Origin: Gemmatimonadaceae bacterium
GTDB lineage: Bacteria; Latescibacterota; UBA2968; UBA8231
Assembly: GCA_002726335.1 (NCBI GenBank)
Contig: PBSR01000048.1
Span: 1-19,576, forward strand
DNA length: 19,576 nt
Direction: 5' to 3'
Below, piece by piece: positions 16,058-19,576 of the stretch. How positions within the stretch are numbered: position 1 is the stretch's first letter; every line of letters begins with the position of its first letter. The notes below the pieces were generated by a model that saw only the letters and a program-made list of their open reading frames with translations, did not search any database and was not told the DNA's origin. The position numbers and the translations under genes were made by a program.

Positions 16058-17193
16058 ATGTCAGAGAATCTGTTGGGCCCTTACGGCCCGTGGGCGGCAG
16101 CGCAACTGGGTACCGACCTGCCGCGACTGTCCTTTCGCCGGGAGGAGTACCGCCAAGTCAGCACCTGGAAACGTCGGGCCCGGCACGCATGGACGAACTG
16201 CTGGCGGCGCCGGAACTCGGCGCCATACCGGCGCTACGTGTGGAGCGGCGCTACGAGCACGATGGCCTGCACGTCGAGGAGCTGTCCTGGCAACTGCCAT
16301 CCGGCCCTCGAACGCGGGCCGTGTTCCTCAAACCAGCCAGAGCCCGCGGCCGGTTGCCGGCCGTACTGGCTCTACACGACCACGGCGGCCGCAAGTACTT
16401 CGGCACCCGGAAGATCGTGCGCCTGCCGGGCCGCCGCCATCCCTTGATCGCCGAACATCAGAGGGAACACTACGGCGACCGTGGCTGGGCGAACGAGATC
16501 GCCCGTCGCGGCTACGCTGTCCTGGTCCATGACGGTTTCCTGTTTGGCAGCCGGCGAATCCGCTACGCCGACGTGCCGGAACGATCGAGGGCTGGCCTGA
16601 GCGAGCGCCGTCCGGAGTCGTCGAAGGAGGTGCGGGCATGCAACACGTGGGCAGGAGATCAGGAATCGGTGGTGGCCCGCTCGCTGTTCTGCGCCGGCAC
16701 GACATGGCCGGATACAGTACTTGCCGAGGATCAGGTGGCGCTGGACGTGTTGTGCGCGCGGCGCGACGTGGATGCCGACCGAATCGCCTGTGGCGGCCTG
16801 TCCGGCGGCGGCCTGCGTACTGTGTTCCTCGCGGGCATGGACGACCGCATCCGAGCGGCGGTGTGTGTGGGCTTCATGTCCACGTGGGAGGATTTCCTGT
16901 TGCACAAGAGTTTCACGCACACCTGGATGACCTTCCTGCCGCTGGCGCCGAATGATCTCGATTTTCCGGAGGTCCTCGGTCTGCGAGTGCCGCTGCCGAC
17001 GCTGGTGCAGAACTGCTGGCAGGACAGCCTGTACACACCCGATGGCATGAAGGACGCAGATCGGATTCTTCGCGGGGTGTACGACAAGGCGAAGGCGGGG
17101 GATCGGTACGACTGCCGCTTCTACGAAGGGGGACACAAGTTCGATCTGGAGATGCAGGGCGAGGCGTTCGAGTGGCTGGATCAGTGGGTATGA
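16058..17193 (+). CDS. Alpha/beta hydrolase (dienelactone hydrolase / acetyl-xylan esterase-like), with an apparent frameshift near the 5' end
   Basis: Two frames are needed to read this gene. From ATG 16058 the first frame gives MSENLLGPYGPWAAAQLG and LSFRREEYRQVSTWKRRAR, which looks like the true N-terminus. From about 16165-16195 homologous-looking sequence continues in the -1 frame (ARMDELLAAPEL, then YEHDGLHVEELSWQLPSG) to TGA 17193. One missing base in the GC-rich segment would explain it. If not an error, translation might restart at ATG 16189. The body has the oxyanion-region motif ALHDHGG (from about 16366), the nucleophile elbow GLSGGG with Ser at 16801-16803, an Asp at 17023-17025 and the His of GGHKF at 17134-17136. 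Such enzymes cleave ester bonds in carbohydrates or lactones; substrate unknown. Confidence 0.82.
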
Positions 17194-17218
17194 TCCGTGG
17201 TCTGATCAGTGGGTGTGA
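17179..17218 (+). repeat. Imperfect 15-bp tandem duplication across the hydrolase stop codon
   Basis: GATCAGTGGGTATGA (17179-17193, ending in the stop codon) recurs as GATCAGTGGGTGTGA (17204-17218), one mismatch, 25-bp period. It looks like a small local duplication at the gene's 3' end. Confidence 0.7.
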
Positions 17219-17241
17219 GGGGGCGCGGCCGGGCGGGTGGG
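17219..17241 (+). other. Canonical G-quadruplex motif
   Basis: Four G-runs of three or more (17219-17223, 17231-17233, 17235-17237, 17239-17241) are separated by loops of 7, 1 and 1 bases, fitting the G3+N1-7 pattern. The same bases form the left arm of the 15-bp inverted repeat, so the two structures would compete. Confidence 0.5.
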
Positions 17242-17401
17242 CTTACGGCGCTGTCGGCTCTGGTTGGCGGTGTGGCTGGGTCGGTTGCAGCGGGAAATCG
17301 TTAGCTGTCGAGCCCCGGCTGGACGGCGCCGGGTCTCTGGGGATTCGGAGTCGAGTGGGGATTCATCGTCGCCGAACGCGCCGACACCCACCCGCCCGGC
17401 C
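17227..17401. repeat. Perfect 15-bp inverted repeat with 145-base loop
   Basis: GGCCGGGCGGGTGGG (17227-17241) is the exact reverse complement of CCCACCCGCCCGGCC (17387-17401). Beyond the arms, CGGCGC-containing segments on both sides remain partly complementary. The loop holds a CCCGG/CCGGG hairpin and a direct repeat TGGGGATTC (near 17338 and 17356). It could be a structured RNA, or ends of a decayed small mobile element. Confidence 0.6.
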
Positions 17402-17552
17402 ACTGACGCCTCGAGCCCACGTGGGGCTGAGTATTCTCTGGTCGGTATGTCTCCGGGGACAATGCCTGGCCATATGGCCCCCAGCGCGGTGGGGGGTATG
17501 GACATACGGCATCTCCTGGGCGTGCCTGTAAACTGCGTTAGGAGGCGGCGTC

Positions 17553-17593
17553 CGCAACCTATTGTTGCGTTAGATTGGTCCGTAGAATAATAG
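17553..17593 (+). promoter_or_regulatory. Possible promoter region of the LpxR-like gene
   Basis: An AT-rich stretch TAGAATAATAG (17583-17593) supplies -10-like hexamers; TTGCGT at 17565-17570 stands 17 bases before TAATAG, and TTGTTG at 17562-17567 stands 15 before TAGAAT. A 6-bp hairpin CGCAAC/GTTGCG (17553-17569) overlaps the -35 side and could be an operator or chance. Neither match is strong. Confidence 0.3.
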
Positions 17594-17640
17594 TTAGCAT
17601 GATGAATCTGTTATTTCGTCCGCCGACATGAGGAGGAAAC

Positions 17641-18627
17641 ATGACGTTCCGAGATGCAGCATGCATCGCCGCCGTAGTGTTGGCTCTCGCGGCACCGAGT
17701 GATGTTCGCGCCAACTGGGAGAGCGTGGAGGCGGCTCTAGAGAACGACAGATTTGCTCACGCCTCCTTTTTGCCATTCGACGGGGACTCGAACTTCACCA
17801 ATGGCGCGAGAGTTTCCTGGTGGCATGAAGGTGATGAAGCCTTCTGGCATCTCCGAAGAGTAGTCGGACTCTACTCCTCACTCACTGACTGTACTGGCGC
17901 TTGCACAGCGCAGACTGGGTATTCAGTTACCCATGCCATGTATACGCCCGATTCGCTTCAGGTGTCCCATGTTCGACTTGATGACCAGCCATACGTAGGG
18001 TTGCTCTCAATCGACTTTCTCGTGGAGGTAAGGAGACCAACATCCCTGCACAGTTTGGCACTGCAGGCGGGCTTCATGGGGCCAGCGACCGGAGCGCAGT
18101 TGCTTCAGGAAGGGATTCACAAAGCGACCGGCAAGACCAGACCCAAGGGCTGGTCGAATCAGCTGAAGTTCGAACCGAATGTTGGCCTGTCGTACTCTTA
18201 CCAGCAGATGCGCGAGATCATTGGAGATCTATTCTATGTGATACCAACCGTCGGCGGATCAATCGGAACGCGGTCGGTATTCGGCAGCATTGGCGCTAGT
18301 GTCCGGATCGGCGGGGGTGATGCACTGAGCCTGTCCCCGCTTGTACCAAGCACACTTGGTAATGGGAACCCATTCCTGTTTGCAGGCGGAGATATCCGTG
18401 GCATTGTCTATCAACTGCCTCTTGATGGGAATCTCATTCGTGATCCCGTGCACAGTGTAGAGTCGAACCCACTCATCTACACGCTCCGTCTTGGTGCAGC
18501 GGCAAAGATCTGTGGTTTGAAACTGCGATATACGTACCACGTTTGGGGTGAACAGTTTGACAAGTCGAGCAGCGTGAACGACAAGAAGGATGACTGGGAA
18601 ACGCTTGCGGTAGAGCTTCCTCTGTAG
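17641..18627 (+). CDS. LpxR-family (DUF2219) outer-membrane lipid A deacylase-like protein
   Basis: The 328-residue protein has a signal peptide (1-24, hydrophobic IAAVVLALAAP, probable cut after VRA). The mature part opens with LENDRFA (N35-D36), then NFTNGARVSWW (51-61), YTPDSL, DDQPYVGLL, and MGPATGAQLLQEGIHK with His160 followed by GW-x-x-Q. These are the LpxR motifs; in characterised LpxR an N-D pair, a Thr and a His form the active site of a calcium-dependent 3'-O-deacylase in a 12-stranded barrel. The likely role is remodelling LPS lipid A in the outer membrane. AGGAGG precedes the ATG by 4 bases. GC is visibly lower than in upstream genes and an insertion sequence lies beside it, suggesting horizontal acquisition. 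It ends in Leu rather than the usual terminal aromatic. Confidence 0.85.
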   Translation: MTFRDAACIAAVVLALAAPSDVRANWESVEAALENDRFAHASFLPFDGDSNFTNGARVSWWHEGDEAFWHLRRVVGLYSSLTDCTGACTAQTGYSVTHAMYTPDSLQVSHVRLDDQPYVGLLSIDFLVEVRRPTSLHSLALQAGFMGPATGAQLLQEGIHKATGKTRPKGWSNQLKFEPNVGLSYSYQQMREIIGDLFYVIPTVGGSIGTRSVFGSIGASVRIGGGDALSLSPLVPSTLGNGNPFLFAGGDIRGIVYQLPLDGNLIRDPVHSVESNPLIYTLRLGAAAKICGLKLRYTYHVWGEQFDKSSSVNDKKDDWETLAVELPL

Positions 18628-18696
18628 GCAGGTGGACCATACCTATTTGATCACCAGCATTCGGGCAAATGCCAACATAAGATCGACCAGACGGCA

Positions 18697-18725
18697 TCAG
18701 TGGAGTTGCCCCCGTTCAGTGGAGT
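18697..18725. repeat. Probable terminal region of the insertion sequence
   Basis: Just beyond the transposase stop lies TGGAGTTGCCCCCGTTCAGT (from 18701), which looks like an IS3-type terminal inverted repeat beginning with TG. TCAGTGGAGT occurs twice within it (18697-18706 and 18716-18725), a possible transposase-binding pair. The other end lies outside the window, so the exact boundary and target duplication cannot be confirmed. Confidence 0.45.
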
Positions 18726-19576
18726 GTTAACCGCTTGCGACGGCGAGTTCCGTCTGGGCGGTATTCTCGTAGTTCATGGGGGACTGGTAGTTGATCGCCG
18801 AGAGTCGGCGGTGAGGGTTGTACCAACCCTCGATGTAGTCGAAGATCTCCCGTCGTGCGATGGTGTGTGAAGGAAAGCTGGTACGGTCGATCAGTTCGCA
18901 CTCAAGAGTGGCGAAGAAGCTCTCACACATGGCGTTATCGAAGCAGTCACCGACGGACCCCATCGAGGGTCGGACTCCGGCCTCTCGACACCGTGCTCCG
19001 AAGGCAAAGGAGGCGTATTGAGAGCCTCGATCCGAGTGATGCATGACCTGTTCAGGACAGCGTTGCCACAGGGCCATGTCGAGCGCCTCCAAGACCAGTT
19101 CGGTACGCAGGTGAGAGGCCATCGCCCAGCCGACGATGCGACGGCTCCAGGCGTCAAGGACGACGGCAAGGTAGAGAAAACCAACCCAGGTGGGCACGTA
19201 CGTGATATCGGCGACCCACAAGGCGTCCGGCCCCTGGGCGGTGAAGTCGCGCTGCACCAGATCGGGAGAGGCCTCTGCCTCCCGGTTGGAACGCGTGGTA
19301 TGCGTACCCTTGCGCCGACTGATGCCGGCCAGGCCAGCCGCCCCCATGAGGCGCTCCACACGCTTGTGATTGACCTCGTGTCCGCGATCGTTGGGTTCGA
19401 CGGTCATGCGCGGCACTCCGTAGGTCTCACGCGACCAGGTGTGGATCTCTCGGATCAACGCCGTCAGCGCGGCGTCAGACAGCGACCGTGCCGATGGTGC
19501 ACGTCGACGCCACGCATAGTACCCACTGGGGGATACGCCCAGGACTCGGCACATGGTGGCGATGGCATAGAGGGCC
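18701..19576 (-). mobile_element. IS3-family insertion sequence, partial (runs off right edge)
   Basis: The element is oriented on the minus strand, with the orfB transposase and a candidate terminal repeat at its 3' end near 18701. OrfA and the far inverted repeat would lie beyond 19576. It lies 73 bp downstream of the low-GC LpxR-like gene, marking the right end as accessory DNA. Confidence 0.8.
18727..19576 (-). CDS. IS3-family transposase OrfB (DDE integrase), 5' end beyond window
   Basis: The frame is open to the right edge; from an internal ATG at 19554 it encodes 275 residues, and seven more codons (ALYAIAT) before it match the usual sequence preceding MCRVLGVSPSGYYAW in this family, so the real start lies outside. 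An HTH_21-like region (about 30-75 from that Met) includes TYGVPRM. The integrase core has D116 in WVADITYV, D175 in HHSDRGSQY and E211 in NAMCESFFATLE, with the D-35-E spacing typical of IS3. The end QSPMNYE is also standard. In IS3 elements OrfB is usually made by -1 frameshifting from OrfA. All catalytic residues are intact, so the element may be active. Confidence 0.93.
   Translation of the reverse strand, partial: ALYAIATMCRVLGVSPSGYYAWRRRAPSARSLSDAALTALIREIHTWSRETYGVPRMTVEPNDRGHEVNHKRVERLMGAAGLAGISRRKGTHTTRSNREAEASPDLVQRDFTAQGPDALWVADITYVPTWVGFLYLAVVLDAWSRRIVGWAMASHLRTELVLEALDMALWQRCPEQVMHHSDRGSQYASFAFGARCREAGVRPSMGSVGDCFDNAMCESFFATLECELIDRTSFPSHTIARREIFDYIEGWYNPHRRLSAINYQSPMNYENTAQTELAVASG

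Larger units (their letters stand above)
17194..17640. other. 447-bp gene-free region dense in inverted repeats
   Basis: No open frame here has a recognisable product or a plausible ribosome site. The left two thirds are GC-rich and contain many self-complementary pairs: a 15-bp inverted repeat (17227-17241 with 17387-17401) enclosing a small CCCGG/CCGGG hairpin (17314-17333), AGCCCACGTGGGGCT (17414-17428), a 7-bp pair (17445-17451 with 17501-17507) enclosing GGCCATATGGCC (17468-17479) and a 6-bp CCCCCA/TGGGGG hairpin (17478-17495). No T-run follows, so it is not a standard intrinsic terminator. From about 17510 the sequence becomes AT-richer and serves as the leader of the LpxR-like gene. 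Confidence 0.5.

Noticed and set aside
16160..16195. Programmed -1 ribosomal frameshift in the alpha/beta hydrolase
   Set aside because: GGGCCCG resembles a slippery heptamer but lies in the wrong phase for the upstream frame, and such signals are not known in this enzyme family.
17478..17507. Intrinsic terminator for the hydrolase gene
   Set aside because: Hairpins are present, but no T-run follows any of them on either strand.
17534..17580. Integron attC site, suggested by GCGTTAGAT near a cassette-like gene
   Set aside because: GTTAGAT fits the right core consensus, but there is no matching inverse core (YYYAAC type) upstream and the two GCGTTAG copies are direct, not inverted. No integrase is visible.
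17206..17590. Open frames of about 99-119 codons on both strands of the 17.2-17.6 kb gap
   Set aside because: Low-complexity Arg/Pro/Ser/Gly translations, GTG or ATG starts without ribosome sites, and heavy inverted-repeat content argue against coding.
1..19576. tRNA, rRNA, CRISPR or prophage
   Set aside because: No cloverleaf-like sequence, regular spaced repeats, cas or phage genes were seen by eye on either strand; a covariance search was not possible.

Overview
This window looks like a chromosomal piece of a GC-rich, didermic (Gram-negative-type) bacterium. Core housekeeping genes, tightly packed on the + strand, fill roughly 1.0-14.5 kb, followed by a more accessory right end. An outer-membrane LpxR-type lipid A deacylase and a membrane-anchored SurA/PpiD-like chaperone imply an outer membrane. 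The mix of core genes with a sugar/carboxylate-type oxidoreductase set (HIBADH-like dehydrogenase, two epimerase-like SDRs, MmgE/PrpD, an acetyl-xylan-esterase-like hydrolase) resembles uncultured phyla such as Latescibacterota or Poribacteria. That placement is an impression from gene content, not a demonstrated assignment.

Layout: (1) 1-1038 on the minus strand is an HD-domain phosphohydrolase cut by the window edge, divergent from (2) a + strand run ndk - yceD(DUF177) - rpmF - fabD - fabG - [203-bp structured gap with its own likely promoter] - acpP - fabF - rnc - lipM-like - oppD - oppF - ppiD/surA-like. Most spacings are under 35 bp and several genes overlap or abut. This is the classical yceD-rpmF-fab-acpP-fabF-rnc cluster, but plsX and fabH, usually found between rpmF and fabD, are absent. 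The lipM-like octanoyltransferase would use octanoyl-ACP made by the same pathway. (3) A HIBADH-family dehydrogenase, a divergent NAD kinase and two adjacent SDR proteins continue on the same strand to 14500. (4) A minus-strand MmgE/PrpD gene (14507-16021) converges on them with only 6 bp between stops, and diverges from an alpha/beta hydrolase (16058-17193) that carries an apparent single-base frameshift near its 5' end.

(5) 17194-17640 is a 447-bp gap without a convincing gene. It is unusually rich in inverted repeats, including a perfect 15-bp inverted repeat whose left arm is also a G-quadruplex motif. (6) An LpxR-like gene with visibly lower GC than its neighbours follows, then (7) the 3' end of an IS3-family insertion sequence on the minus strand, running off the right edge. 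The last ~2.4 kb looks horizontally acquired.

No tRNA, rRNA, CRISPR array or obvious defence/phage system is visible. The most promising non-routine leads are the structured 17.2-17.5 kb gap, the acpP leader with a 13-bp long-range inverted repeat, the split loss of parvulin motifs between two domains of the PpiD-like protein, the divergent NAD kinase, and the loss of plsX/fabH from the cluster.
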